Shown here: one piece after another, positions 35,369-45,438 of the stretch | Layout: the number at the start of each line of letters is the position of its first letter | Numbering within the stretch: the first letter of the stretch is position 1 | Assembly: GCF_028736035.1 (NCBI RefSeq) | Contig: NZ_CP117866.1 | Span: forward strand, 1 to 64,000 | Reading direction: 5' to 3' | DNA: 64,000 bases | DNA from: Streptomyces sp. T12 | GTDB lineage: Bacteria > Actinomycetota > Actinomycetes > Streptomycetales > Streptomycetaceae | The notes under the pieces: generated by a model | The model's input: the letters and a program-made list of their open reading frames with translations, nothing else | Told to the model about the DNA's origin: nothing | Databases searched by the model: none | Made by a program: the position numbers and the translations under genes

Positions 35369-37166
35369 GGCTCTGGCACAGATCTTGGGGTGCGGTCGCG
35401 GAGCGTCACCGCGGCGTTCGATTGCGCGGACCGAGATTCGCGTGAGACCGCGTACGCCTTTCCCCTTGCAGCAGGGAGTGACGCTCCGTCAGCTCTGCGC
35501 TCGACCTCTCCGGTGACCGCAACGAGCGGTGACGGTGCTGGTCATGCAGGCCGACGCAGCGTTCTGGGACTCCCTCGTGTTCGACGGAATCGACGACGTG
35601 GATGTCGAAGCGGTGACCGCCGCCTTCGGCACGGTCGACGTCACGGCCAGAGGCCGGGCAGCCGGGGCAGCATGTCCGGACTGCGGACGCTCCTCGAACC
35701 GAGTGCACGACTCCTACCAGCGCAGACTGAAGGATCTGCCGCTCGCTGAACAGAGTGTCGTGATCCATCTGACGGTCCGGCGCTTCATCTGCAGCACGGA
35801 CAACTGCCCGCGTCGCACGTTCGCCGAGCCGTTCGCTCAGTTGACCGCCCCGTACGCGCGCTTCACCACGCGGCTGGGCCACGTCCTGGAGCGCGTTGGG
35901 CTCGCACTCGCCGGACGGGCCGGTGCTCGGCTGACCGCCCGCCTGGGTTTCCAGGTGGGACGGATGACTCTGCTGCGCAGGGTCATGGCACGGCCTGACC
36001 CGCAGCCCAGCACGCCGCGCGTGCTGGGTGTGGACGACTTCGCTACGCGCCGCGGGCAGACCTACTCCACCGTCTTGACCTGCGGAGAGACCCATCGCGT
36101 GGTGGACGTGCTTCCGACTCGCGACTCGGGACCGCTGGCCGCGTGGCTGGCCACCCACCCGGGCGTGGAAATCATCTGCCGGGACCGGGCGGGCGCCTAT
36201 GCCGAGCGCGCGCCTCGGCGCTCCCGCAGCGATTCAGGTCGCCGACCGTTTCCACCTGTGGCAGGGCATCGGCCGAGCCGTGGAAACCTGCGTCGCCCGC
36301 CCACCGCGAATGCCTGAACGGACGCACAACGTCAACACGAGCGGACGTTGAGGCGTCGCCCGACGACTCGGCGCGCGGCGGACCGGATCTTGATGGCCGG
36401 CGGGCCCAACGCAAGAAGGCCGCGCACGTCATGGTTCACGAACTGCTCGCGCAGGGGCACTCTCGCAGGGCGATCGCCCGGCATCTGGGCTGGGGGCTCA
36501 ACACCGTGCTGCGCTATGCACGTGCTGCCACCTGGCAGGACACCCTCCGGGAGAACCGTCCCCGACCCAGTCGTCTGGCCCCCTACAAGCCTTATCTCGA
36601 GCTGCGGTTCGCTGCGGGATGCACGAACGTCACCCGCCTGCATCGCGAACTGATCGCTGAGAACGCGCCCGTCACCTACCAGATGGTCCGCGCCTACATT
36701 GCCACCCTGCGCGCCGCACCGCTGCAGGCGCCGCCCCCGCCGCCGACCGTGAGGCGGGTCACCGGCTGGCTCACCCGTCACCCCTCAACCCTGAGCGAAG
36801 ACGAGCGCGCCGCGTTGAAGGACGTCCTGGCTCGCTGTCCTGAACTGGATATCGCGGCCGAACATGTCCACGGTTTCGGCGAGATCCTGGCTCACCGCCT
36901 GGGTCCCACGCTCCCCGCATGGATCGAGGCCGTCGATGCCAGCCAGCTGCCCGGCCGCACCAACTTCGCCCTCCACCTGCTCCGGGACCTCGATGCGGTG
37001 ACCGCCGGCCTCACCTTGCACTGGAGCTCCGGCGGCACGGAAGGCGCCGTGAACCGCATCAAGAAGATCAAGAGGCAGCTCTACGGCCGAGCCGGATGCG
37101 AACCACTCCGCAAGATGGTCCTGCTCCAGTAACTTTCCGGAGCTTCTGAAGATCTTTGCCTCAAGG
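35369..37166 (+). mobile_element. ISL3-family insertion sequence with ends
   Basis: The left end GGCTCTGGCACAGATCTTGG (35369-35388) and the right end, reading inward, GAGGCAAAGATCTTCAG share GGCAnAGATCTT. They enclose a frameshifted ISL3 transposase. The right end touches the 3' end of the minus-strand GNAT gene. No clear target duplication was found. Confidence 0.65.
35529..37132 (+). pseudogene. ISL3-family transposase with two frameshifts
   Basis: The N-terminal zinc-ribbon-like block is [20 protein letters not shown] and [17 protein letters not shown]. The first catalytic block is [19 protein letters not shown], and [12 protein letters not shown] supplies the second Asp. After a shift near 36206 the frame reads [18 protein letters not shown]. 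After an extra C near 36300 it resumes at RECLNGR and ends GGTEGAVNRIKKIKRQLYGR (catalytic Glu). The two breaks should abolish activity. Confidence 0.8.
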
Positions 37167-37610
37167 CATATCGCGCAGGTCGGGGCGGTTCCTAGGCAGT
37201 CCGAAACCTGCCATCCCCTCTTCTTCGTACGACAGGAAGCCCAGGCTCCGGTAGAACGCGTGGTTGCGCTTGCCTTCCGGTGACGACTCGTGGTCCGTGG
37301 ACAGGAGGAAGAATCGGCAGTGGGAGTAGCGCCGCATCAGGTGCTCGACCAGCGTCCGGCCAACCCCCTGCCTGTGGTTCGCCGGATTCACCACGACGTC
37401 CTGGACGTAACAGATGTGCTCGTCATCGGATATGGTCCGGGCCAGTCCGAGGAGCCTTCCCGATCCATCTCGTGCCGTGATGACGAGGTGAGAGTTCACG
37501 AGACCCCGACAGAGCTTGTCGACGTCGCTGGTGTAGCCCTCCCAGCCGACCGAGTCGTAGAGGTTCAGCATCTCCGCAGGATCGAAAACGCCCTCTTCTG
37601 CAATGAACAT
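37161..37610 (-). CDS. GNAT acetyltransferase, possibly 3'-clipped by IS
   Basis: 149 residues, starting MFIAEEGVFDPAEMLNLYDS. The acetyl-CoA motif is VVNPANHRQGVGRTLVEHLM, then NHAFYRSLGFLSYEEEGMAG. AGAGGGG precedes ATG 37610. The stop codon lies inside the right end of the ISL3 element, so a few native C-terminal residues may have been replaced; the catalytic fold is complete. Confidence 0.8.
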   Translation of the reverse strand: MFIAEEGVFDPAEMLNLYDSVGWEGYTSDVDKLCRGLVNSHLVITARDGSGRLLGLARTISDDEHICYVQDVVVNPANHRQGVGRTLVEHLMRRYSHCRFFLLSTDHESSPEGKRNHAFYRSLGFLSYEEEGMAGFGLPRNRPDLRDMP

Positions 37611-37649
37611 GTCGATCCCCTCTGCGGCGGTGCCACTTCTCGTCGTCAA

Positions 37650-37790
37650 CTCGACACCACATCCGACTCCACACACGTCGAGCTCATCACCACCGGCCGC
37701 CGCCGCTACCTCCGCCTCGCCAGACACTGGCCCTGGACCGACGTGATCACTCATGCCCTGGAACGGGCTCCATGCCCTCCCGAACCCCGG
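37650..37790 (+). pseudogene. Possible transposase C-terminal remnant
   Basis: The frame gives VELITTGRRRYLRLARHWPW and TDVITHALER, which resembles the last residues of DDE transposases. No other part of an element is nearby. Weak call. Confidence 0.25.
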
Positions 37791-37922
37791 CTGACCAGCA
37801 GCGTCCCGTCCCTGCGAACACCACCACCCTCCGGAGCCGTGGAACCCGGCGCCGACCCGACGCGACAACCGGGCCATCAGCCTGCCCATACTCCGAAAAT
37901 CCTTGACAACACCCACCACAAA

Positions 37923-37946
37923 GGGCCGTCAGCAAGCTGACGGCCC
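37923..37946 (-). terminator. Hairpin downstream of small secreted-protein gene
   Basis: GGGCCGTCAGC and GCTGACGGCCC flank AA. It lies 26 nt past the stop at 37972 on the minus strand. Confidence 0.7.
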
Positions 37947-37971
37947 CTCATGAACGATCGAGGCTAGCCGA

Positions 37972-38397
37972 TCACCACTTGTCGGTGCACCACTTGTTCG
38001 TTTCCGGGCCCCGATAGCAGGCACGCATCACGAAGCTGCTGTCCGACCTGGTTTGGACACCTTCGGTGAACACGCTCACCGTCGTGCTGTAGATGGACCG
38101 GGTGACCCAGTTCGCGCCGCCGTCGGAACTGGTCTCCAGCCAGATGCCACCCTGCCGGTCCGCCGGGAAGTTGTCCAACTTGGCCCAGCCGTACTGGGAA
38201 CCGTCGTAGGTGCCATAGCGCAGTTGAACCTGGAACCCGCCGATCGACGTCCACTCGGCGGTCTTCTTGTCCGAGATCGAAAGCACCTGATCCCGGTTGA
38301 TCTTCTCCGGCGCGGCGCTGGCCGGCCCGACGGAGGTGGTCATCAGCGTGCCCACTGCCAGTGAAGTGAGCAGCAACAGGCGAAGTGACTTCAACAT
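37972..38397 (-). CDS. Small secreted protein
   Basis: 141 residues with a clear Sec signal peptide (LRLLLLTSLAVGTLMTTSVG, cleavage near ASA-AP). The mature part has an alternating beta-like pattern (WTSIGGFQVQLRYGTYDG, then WLETSSDGGANWVTRSIYST) and two Cys near the end (MRACYRGPETNKWCTDKW). No family is recognised. GGGGGA precedes ATG 38397, and a terminator follows. Intact. Confidence 0.65.
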   Translation of the reverse strand: MLKSLRLLLLTSLAVGTLMTTSVGPASAAPEKINRDQVLSISDKKTAEWTSIGGFQVQLRYGTYDGSQYGWAKLDNFPADRQGGIWLETSSDGGANWVTRSIYSTTVSVFTEGVQTRSDSSFVMRACYRGPETNKWCTDKW

Positions 38398-38647
38398 GGA
38401 ATCCCCCAGATGTTGATCATTAACGGCTGGACCCTCGCAGCTACGCATACCAAACGGCGCCGAGGGCGGCGCCGTCGGGGAACGCGAGGAAGGCGCGGTG
38501 CGTCTCCGCGGTGATGGTTCGCAGGACCACACCCCGGTTCCCTGCATGGCGCACGTGGCAGGGGCAGAACGAGCAGCGCTGACACAGTCTGAGCCTTTCC
38601 TTCTCCCCGGACCTGTCGCGGGGACACACAGGAGGCTCACAGCGGCC

Positions 38648-38693
38648 CATGACCGTTCCGTGCGGCGAATGTGACCGGACCATGACCGTTCCG
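38648..38693. repeat. Two direct repeats CATGACCGTTCCG
   Basis: Exact 13-bp copies at 38648-38660 and 38681-38693, 33 bp apart, about 250-300 bp upstream of the small secreted-protein gene. They are possible regulator sites; nothing else is recognised in 38398-38759. Confidence 0.4.
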
Positions 38694-38759
38694 CACCAGT
38701 GCCCGTCACCTTGATCCATAGCAGCTGACCTCAGGTTTTCCGGCTCCACAGGCACGACA

Positions 38760-39165
38760 TCGCCGACTCACCCACCCCCGTGACGACCATGGTGTGTCGG
38801 CTCTGGCGGCGCCGCGCAGGCTCTTGCCGTCCACCTCCACCGCCCGCCGGGTTGTCGGGCCGGGCCCAGTGCGGCGATCGGTCGGCCAGGCGCCGATGCG
38901 GTCCAGGGACCGCCGATGGCGCATCGGGGACAGCGGCCAACCGAGGCGGCAGCCCAGGCGGTTCATTCGCCGCTCGGGCCGCGACTGCGCCGGAGCCCTG
39001 ACATGGAAAGCGAAACGGCCTACCTGTTCCACCGGCGGAACCATCACGAAAGAGCGAGGCTAGCGAGGCGGGCAGGACACACGGCGGTCTCAAGAGGCCC
39101 TCGCGATCGAACACTGCGGTTACCCTCCGCGGCCGCTCCCCAAGATCTGTGCCAGAACCGAGAAC
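38760..39165 (-). mobile_element. IS remnants: ISAs1-type fragment and ISL3-type end
   Basis: RRAVEVDGKSLRGAARADT at about 38790-38850 is the first catalytic block of ISAs1-family transposases. At 39108-39165, minus strand, GGTTCTGGCACAGATCTTGG and following bases match the left end of the ISL3 element at 35369 over about 60 bp, in opposite orientation. Both are truncated. Confidence 0.55.
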
Positions 39166-39254
39166 TGAAGTCGCTCATGCGTGCGAGTGCTCGTGTTGGC
39201 GTGAGGACGGAGCCGTAGAGTGGACTCCTCGACAAGGCGGTAGGGGCAACGGCC

Positions 39255-39728
39255 GTGGAGATCACCGTCCAGTGGATCCGGACGACCTGGACGAAGGAAT
39301 CGCGGGGCGGGGATGCTGCGGCTCGAAGGAACGCGGCCCCGGTCGGCTTCGCGCTCCCGCATGAGGCGGCTCCCCTCGCGCATGTGATCCGGATGCATGA
39401 GCGCGACGGCTTCGAGCCGTATGACAGCCGGAAAGTCCTGAGCAAGGTCGATGTCCAGCTCCGTGAAGCAGATGATCGACTGCGGGTATTCCCGCGAGTG
39501 CAGCCTCTGTTTGCCTTGCCGCCTCGGAAGCGGCGGCCACCGGCTGTCCGGCTCGTCCCCGGCCAATGGGTCCGCTGGCAGCTCAACTACCGTTTCAGCA
39601 GTGCACTGGGTATTCGGGGCTGGACGTACTGGCTGGACACGTTCAACATCGCATACGGCCCAGTGAACGCCGATGTGTTCTTGTCCGCGCCCAGCGTGTT
39701 CATCGATGAGCGCGGACCACTCCGGTAG
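39255..39728 (+). CDS. Hypothetical protein
   Basis: 157 residues from GTG 39255 (weak GGGG RBS). Contents include MEITVQWIRTTWTKESRGGD, VGFALPHEAAPLAHVIRMHE and VPGQWVRWQLNYRFSSALG, ending with GWTYWLDTFNIAYGPV. There is no signal peptide or recognised domain. Residue quality suggests a real gene. Confidence 0.5.
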   Translation: MEITVQWIRTTWTKESRGGDAAARRNAAPVGFALPHEAAPLAHVIRMHERDGFEPYDSRKVLSKVDVQLREADDRLRVFPRVQPLFALPPRKRRPPAVRLVPGQWVRWQLNYRFSSALGIRGWTYWLDTFNIAYGPVNADVFLSAPSVFIDERGPLR

Positions 39729-39959
39729 TTCCAGTGGACGTGGTCATCCGATGGATCGTTCGGCCTGAGCTTTGGTTTGGGCGAGGCGGTAGGAGTCGGT
39801 GCCGGCCGTGGTCCGCAACCGGCGGGGCAACGAGCGCACGGGCAACCAAGTGGCAGGCGACATCCTCAGAGGACATCCTCAAGGGCTTCGAGGCGGACGG
39901 CGGTGAGGACCTCGTCGTCGAAAGCAAGGAGTTAGACGAGGTCGCGCCGGGAAGCCCGG

Positions 39960-40290
39960 CAATTGCGTGGACCGGGTGTCCTGGGCCTGAGGCAGCAGGA
40001 TCTGACCGCGGCGAGGCGGCCCAGGCCAACGTGTCGGCGACGAGGCAGGGGAACTCGCCGTCGGCGTCCGGCCGATCCACACCGCGTAGGAGCCGTCTCC
40101 CATGCCGCTCGGGTAGACGACGAGGTTGCCCCCGGGCTTCGGGCCGTCGAGGGCGAGGATGCCGTCGGTGATGTCGTCGTACGGGACGGCGTCCTCACCG
40201 CCGGTGAGCCTGCGCGCCGCCGCAGCGTCGACGAAGCAGCCGGTGCCGGTGCTTGTCCGGACGGTCGATCGCCGCGCGGGGAAGCAGCCG
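39960..40290 (-). pseudogene. DUF4241 protein fragment, frameshifted
   Basis: TGCFVDAAAARRLTGGEDAV, then KPGGNLVVYPSGMGDGSYAV and WIGR match the DUF4241 core. After a shift near 40065 the frame continues DADGEFPCLVADTLAWAASP. The N-terminal half is missing beyond 40290, where the large plus-strand gene begins. Confidence 0.55.
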
Positions 40291-40330
40291 AGGCGTTCTG
40301 GCGGGTCGTGAGAATCCCGACGTCCGTACG

Positions 40331-43300
40331 GTGCAGCGCGTTTCGGTGTGGGTATCAGCATCGGATCCGGGAGTGCCGGGTCGGGCGGATGCGACGGGGG
40401 CGGAGCGAGTGGCGAGAGAGGCATGGAGCGGCAGCGCCGGTATAGAGGCGGCCGACGCGGTGTTCGAGTTGATGAGACGGCTCATCGACAAATTCCGGGA
40501 CAACCCGCCGGTGACACCGCTGGTGGTCCTTCAGGCCGGCGAGGAGGACGACACCGGCACCCTGGACCGGCGGGTCGCGCAGGTCGTGGAGTTCGTCCGC
40601 CAGGGCCATCAGCCGCGGGGGCTGATCGCCAAACGGCTGGACGGCGGAGGAGGCGCGGACGCGTACTCCTCGGCGATCGACATGGTCCGCCAGATGTGCG
40701 AGCACCCCTGGGACAACCAGAACCAGTCGCAGTACAAGCCGTTCGGCTTTCCGCGCTCGCGGCTGCTGCGCGCCATCGAGCAGGCCGCGCCGGAGGTCGG
40801 CGGGGACGTGAGCACGGTGTGGTCCGCCGCCCAGCGCCGCGAACGGCTGATGCGGCGGCTGGCCGAGCTGCGCTGGCGGCCGGGGCGTGATCCGGACGAC
40901 ACCGACGAGGAGAGGCGCGTCTCGGCGCTGACGGACACCTTCGGTGCGGTGGTGAACCCGTCCGGCTTCGTGGGCGCGATGTTCATCGCCTGTCTGAGCG
41001 TGCTGCTCGGCGAGGGCGGGTGGCAGACGGCGGTGTGGGGTGGGGCCCTGGCTCTGGCGGCGTTCGGCGTGGTGCATCTGCTGGCGCGCAGCGCGCCGCC
41101 GCTGCTGTGGCTGCGCCGGGCCAGCCGGTGGTTCGCGACCACCACCTTCCTGGCGCCTTCGAGCGACAGGCCGGAGGCCGCCGAATGGTCCCGGTGGCGG
41201 CCGACGAAGTCCTGGGAGACGATCCGTGGCCGGGCCTTCGCCGTCGCCCAGCAGGTGGTAGCCGCCCAGGCCGGTGATACGACGGCTCGTCAGTTCCATC
41301 TGGAACTGCGGGTGTTGGCGCTGCTCGAGGATCTCCGCGACAACTTCCGGCCCCGGACGCTGGACCTGCGCCGCCGCAAGCGCACGGTTCCCCCGGTGGT
41401 GTATCTGCCGTGTGCCACCGAGGACGACGGCGGCCTGTTGCTGCTGCGGGCGATCAGCAACGTACGCACCCGCCGTAGCGAAGTGGACCCGCTGCTGGTG
41501 CTGGCCGCGATTCCGGCGGCCGCGCGGTTGCGGCCACCGGGTTCCGAGCTGCCCGGGGAGCCCGGCCTGCCCGCCGCACCGCGCCCCGACGGGCCCGCCC
41601 AGGACGATCCGGAGCCTGCCTTCGCGGCGGACGCCAGGTACCAGGAGTGGGTGACCGGCCTCAACGTCGGCCAGTCCCCCGGGCGTTCGGCCGCGCTGCC
41701 GTGGATCCTGTGGATACCGCTGTCCGCCGACGAGTTGCGCCGCCGGCACTCCGCACAGCACTCCACCACCCGGATCCGCCGTACGGCTGCCTGGCTGCTG
41801 TGGTCCAGGCCCTGCCTGGCGGTGGTCCTCGCCATCGCCCTCGCCCTCGGCTTCCTGGGCAACCGGTGGATGGCCCAGCGCTACTGCGAGGGCCGACTGA
41901 TCGGCTCCAACACGGACTCCGTCCTGGTGGGCGGTGAGTGTGTGGGAGTCGCGACGGGGGACGTCCGGCTGGCCGCGGGCAACGAGCTGGAACTGTACGG
42001 GGCCGGCAAGGGCGTCACCTTCGACGCCGTCGAGCAGGCGATCAGGGCCGAGAACGCGAAGATCGGCCCGAAGGACACGTACGTGACGATCGTCTACGCC
42101 GGCCCGGTCACCGCGGCGGACGAATCCGCCACCCGCAAGGGACTTGAGGAGATCACGGGTGTCTACCTCTACCAGCACTACGCCAACGTCAGCACCCACC
42201 AGCCGACCAAGATAAGGGTCCTGCTCGCCAACGGTGGCGAGAACATGCTCCAGGTGCTGCCCATGGCCCGGCACATAGCGGAGCTGGCGCGGCGCGATCG
42301 GTCGGTCGTCGGTGTCGTCGGCTTGGGGCGCGACACCACGGAGAGCGATGACGCCGTGGAGATCCTCAAGGGCGCGGGCCTGCCCGTGGTGAGCACCACC
42401 AACTCCGGCAGCCATCTGGCGCGCGAGCTGTCGAACTGGTTCGGTCTGGCCGCCACCGACGAGGAGGAGGCGAACGCGCTGCTCGTCGTCGCCAGGCAAC
42501 TCGCCGAGCGCGAGGACGGCGCCCGGGCCGTGGTGCTGGCCCGCAAGGTCGGCAGCGAGAAGGACTTCTACACGACCGAACAGGCCAGGGTGGGCAAGCA
42601 GATGCTGGACCGGGCCGGCTTCACGCCGCTGCCCTCCCGCTCCTACCGGCTGAGCCCCAACGGCGAACCGGAACTCACCGACCCGGTCGAGGGCATCTGC
42701 GCGAGCGACCCGGTGCCCAGGGCCCTGTACTTCGCGGGCCGGGTGGAGGACGTGCCCAACCTGATGTCCCAACTGGGCTCCACGCCCGGCTGCTCCGGCC
42801 GGCACATCACCGTGTTCACCGGCGACGACCTGGCCAAGAGCAACTACGACGAGGGCGAGAGTCTGCGCATCCCTCCGGAGGTCACCCTCTACCACTTCGC
42901 GCTGGCACCGATGGACCTCGTCAGCGCGGCCGGCTTCTACGAGGACGCCCACCGCGTACTCGGCGACCTTCTCCCCACGGGCGCGGCGGCGACCGCGCTG
43001 GCCGAGCCCGCCCGGCCCTGGGACGACGCGCTCTTCTCCAGCGGCCAGACGGTACTGGCCTACAGCGCCACCGCGGTGCTGTACCGGGCCTCGAAGAACG
43101 GCGACGCCCCGCAGACCGCCCCGGAGACCTGGGCCGACCTGCGCTGGCGCCCCAACCCGAACCTGCCGGTCGGCACGGTCAGTTTCGCCGGCAGCCAGCC
43201 CTACGCCGACCAGCGGGGACACGGCTACAAGATCGTGCGGGTGACCTACCGCGGCCACAAGGTGCGCTCGGTCACCGTGTGCGGGCGGCCGGCCGGCAGC

Positions 43301-43369
43301 GACCAACCGCTCTCCGCGCCGCCGGGCCGCAAAGGCGCCGACCCGGACACGGTGTGCCGCGAGGAGTGA
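40331..43369 (+). CDS. Large membrane-anchored type-1 periplasmic-binding-fold protein
   Basis: About 1,012 residues. The cytosolic N-terminus (VFELMRRLIDKFRDNPPVTP and LVVLQAGEEDD) looks like a degenerate NTPase-like domain without a P-loop. A pair of hydrophobic segments follows (SGFVGAMFIACLSVLLG and VWGGALALAAFGVVHLLA). A long central domain and one more TM (CLAVVLAIALALGFLG) lead to an extracytoplasmic Leu/Ile/Val-binding-type domain (ITGVYLYQHYANVSTHQPTK, then VVGVVGLGRDTTESDDAVEI and LPVVSTTNSGSHL). A sensor or transporter-like receptor role is inferred. The start is uncertain (GTG 40331 or 40346). Confidence 0.7.
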   Translation: MQRVSVWVSASDPGVPGRADATGAERVAREAWSGSAGIEAADAVFELMRRLIDKFRDNPPVTPLVVLQAGEEDDTGTLDRRVAQVVEFVRQGHQPRGLIAKRLDGGGGADAYSSAIDMVRQMCEHPWDNQNQSQYKPFGFPRSRLLRAIEQAAPEVGGDVSTVWSAAQRRERLMRRLAELRWRPGRDPDDTDEERRVSALTDTFGAVVNPSGFVGAMFIACLSVLLGEGGWQTAVWGGALALAAFGVVHLLARSAPPLLWLRRASRWFATTTFLAPSSDRPEAAEWSRWRPTKSWETIRGRAFAVAQQVVAAQAGDTTARQFHLELRVLALLEDLRDNFRPRTLDLRRRKRTVPPVVYLPCATEDDGGLLLLRAISNVRTRRSEVDPLLVLAAIPAAARLRPPGSELPGEPGLPAAPRPDGPAQDDPEPAFAADARYQEWVTGLNVGQSPGRSAALPWILWIPLSADELRRRHSAQHSTTRIRRTAAWLLWSRPCLAVVLAIALALGFLGNRWMAQRYCEGRLIGSNTDSVLVGGECVGVATGDVRLAAGNELELYGAGKGVTFDAVEQAIRAENAKIGPKDTYVTIVYAGPVTAADESATRKGLEEITGVYLYQHYANVSTHQPTKIRVLLANGGENMLQVLPMARHIAELARRDRSVVGVVGLGRDTTESDDAVEILKGAGLPVVSTTNSGSHLARELSNWFGLAATDEEEANALLVVARQLAEREDGARAVVLARKVGSEKDFYTTEQARVGKQMLDRAGFTPLPSRSYRLSPNGEPELTDPVEGICASDPVPRALYFAGRVEDVPNLMSQLGSTPGCSGRHITVFTGDDLAKSNYDEGESLRIPPEVTLYHFALAPMDLVSAAGFYEDAHRVLGDLLPTGAAATALAEPARPWDDALFSSGQTVLAYSATAVLYRASKNGDAPQTAPETWADLRWRPNPNLPVGTVSFAGSQPYADQRGHGYKIVRVTYRGHKVRSVTVCGRPAGSDQPLSAPPGRKGADPDTVCREE

Positions 43370-44013
43370 TCTCGCCGTCCAGGGGTGGGGGCGGTCCCCG
43401 GGGAGGTGAGGTCGATGACCGCGCTCAAGGCCACCGTGCGCAGTGTCGGGGTCTCCCTCACGTCCCGGGCCGCCTCATTGGAGGCCGCGACCGCGTCGAC
43501 GCGCTGCGGGCCGACCCCTCCTGGATCGAGGGCCTGTCCCTCGTCTCCACGGACTTGAACGGGACATGGGTGAGCACTACGTCGTCGTCCTGGGGCACCG
43601 GGCCTGAGTTCCTCGCCGCCGCGCTGCGTCATCTCACCTCTCAGCCAGGCGCCTTCGACCACCTGGTCATCCCCCTCTCACGGCCCGGTCGCTGCCACCG
43701 CCAAGGCGGGCACGGACTCCGAACCCGCTCGGCCAGCTCGGCCAGCTCGCGAACGAGGACACCGGACCCGAACCCGCCTTCGTCGAGCGGACGTTGACCG
43801 TACGCATCGGCATGACACCGGTCGGCGTCCGGACCGATCGGACCGGTCTGGCAAGCTGCAGGCCAGCCGAAGGATGCTCGATATTGCTCGGAACTGCTTT
43901 CTATCGAGCACATATTGACATGCATCCTCGAAGCCCGCAGAGTCATGCCCCGACAGTGCCCTGACAGTGCCCCGACAGTGATGCAAGCCACCTCACCGAG
44001 GAGTGTTGCCGTC
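43370..44013. other. Decayed coding region
   Basis: On the plus strand ALRADPSWIEGLSLVSTDLN and TSSSWGTGPEFLAAALRHLT at 43495-43640 look like a real protein, but no start is in frame and the sequence dissolves after 43680. There the 9-bp unit CTCGGCCAG is tandemly repeated. The promoter of the downstream oxidoreductase should lie in 43850-44010. Confidence 0.35.
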
Positions 44014-45438
44014 ATGTCCGAAACACCCGCTGTCTCACGCCGACTGCTCCTGGGCGGAGCCGTCGCCACCGGAGCGCTCGCGGCCGGGATGACCACCGCG
44101 GCACCGGGCGCGTCCGCCGCGACCGAACAGGTGCCCCGCCGCCGTCCCGGACAGAAGTCGATGATCGGCGTGCCGTTCGAGGTCCACAGAACCGTCCGCG
44201 TCGGTGTCATCGGCCTGGGCAACCGTGGCGGAGGCATGGTCACGGGATGGGCGGCCGTACCCGGCTGCACCGTGACCGCCGTCTGCGACATCCGCGCCGA
44301 CCGCGCGCGAGGCGCCGCCGACCGGCTGGTGAGCAAGGGCGAGCCCCGCCCCGCCGAATACGGCGGATCAGCCGACTCCTACGCCCGGATGCTCCAGCGC
44401 GACGACATCGACCTGGTGTATGTCGCCACGCCGTGGGAGTTCCACCACGAGCACGGCAGAGCCGCGCTGCAAAGCGGCAGGCACGCCGTGGTGGAACTCC
44501 CCGTCGCGACCGAACTGCGCCAGTTGTGGGACCTGGTCGACACCTCCGAGCGCACCCGCAAGCACCTGCTCCTCGCCGAGAACTGCAGCTACGGGCGTAA
44601 CGAGCTGGCCATGCTGAGGATGGCGCACGCCGGCCTGTTCGGCGACATCACCAACGGCCATGGCGGCTACCTCCACGACCTGCGCGAACTCCTCTTCTCA
44701 GACACGTACTACACCGACTCCTGGCGACGGCTGTGGCACACCCGCAGCACCGCGTCCCTGTACCCCATGCACGGGCTGGCCCCGATCGCGGCGGCCATGG
44801 ACATCAACCGCGGCGACCGGATGACCACCCTGCGCGCCACCGCGACCGCGCCGAGGGGACTTGCCGACTACCGCGAGCGCTTCATCCCCCGGGACCACCC
44901 GTCCTGGAAGGAGACGTACATCAACGGTGACTTGGTCACCTGCCTCATCGAGACGGAGAGGGGCAGGGTCATCCGGGCCGAGCACGAGGTGAGTTCACCC
45001 CGGCCGTACAGCAGGATCAACACCCTCGCCGGCAGCCGCGGGATCGTCGAGGACTACGCCGGACCTGCCCCGACCGGCGCACGCGTCTATCTCGAACCGG
45101 ACCACGGCGGCCACACCTGGCGCGACTTCGCCGACTACCGCAAGGAGTACGACCACTGGCTGTGGCGGAAGGTCGGCGACGACGCCGCGAACAACGGCGG
45201 TCACGGCGGCATGGACTACGTCCTGCAGTGGCGCACCGTCCAGCTGATGCGTGCCGGGCTGGTGCCCGACATCGACGTGTACGACTCTGCTGCCTGGTGC
45301 GCGGCGGTCCCCCTGAGCGCCGCGTCCCTGGCGAGGCAGGGCCGCCCGGTCGAGATCCCCGACTTCACCCGCGGCGCCTGGGCCGGCAAACGGCCCGGAC
45401 TCGACTCCAGCCCCACGGACATGCCGCCCGCCGGCTGA
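44014..45438 (+). CDS. Tat-exported Gfo/Idh/MocA oxidoreductase, GH109-type
   Basis: 474 residues. The twin-arginine signal is SRRLLLGGAVATGALAAG. The Rossmann motif is VRVGVIGLGNRGGGMVTGW, followed by VYVATPWEFHHEHGRAALQS and AVVELPVATELRQLWDLVDT. The C-terminal part has SLYPMHGLAPIAAAMDINRG and NGGHGGMDYVLQWR. These features fit glycoside hydrolase family 109, NAD-dependent alpha-N-acetylgalactosaminidases that keep the cofactor during the reaction. GAGGAG lies upstream of ATG 44014. Substrate specificity is not proven by sequence. Confidence 0.8.
   Translation: MSETPAVSRRLLLGGAVATGALAAGMTTAAPGASAATEQVPRRRPGQKSMIGVPFEVHRTVRVGVIGLGNRGGGMVTGWAAVPGCTVTAVCDIRADRARGAADRLVSKGEPRPAEYGGSADSYARMLQRDDIDLVYVATPWEFHHEHGRAALQSGRHAVVELPVATELRQLWDLVDTSERTRKHLLLAENCSYGRNELAMLRMAHAGLFGDITNGHGGYLHDLRELLFSDTYYTDSWRRLWHTRSTASLYPMHGLAPIAAAMDINRGDRMTTLRATATAPRGLADYRERFIPRDHPSWKETYINGDLVTCLIETERGRVIRAEHEVSSPRPYSRINTLAGSRGIVEDYAGPAPTGARVYLEPDHGGHTWRDFADYRKEYDHWLWRKVGDDAANNGGHGGMDYVLQWRTVQLMRAGLVPDIDVYDSAAWCAAVPLSAASLARQGRPVEIPDFTRGAWAGKRPGLDSSPTDMPPAG

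Noticed and set aside
40355..43306. 983-codon open frame on the minus strand
   Set aside because: It mirrors the large plus-strand binding-fold gene, lacks domain motifs and an RBS, and reflects high GC at third positions.
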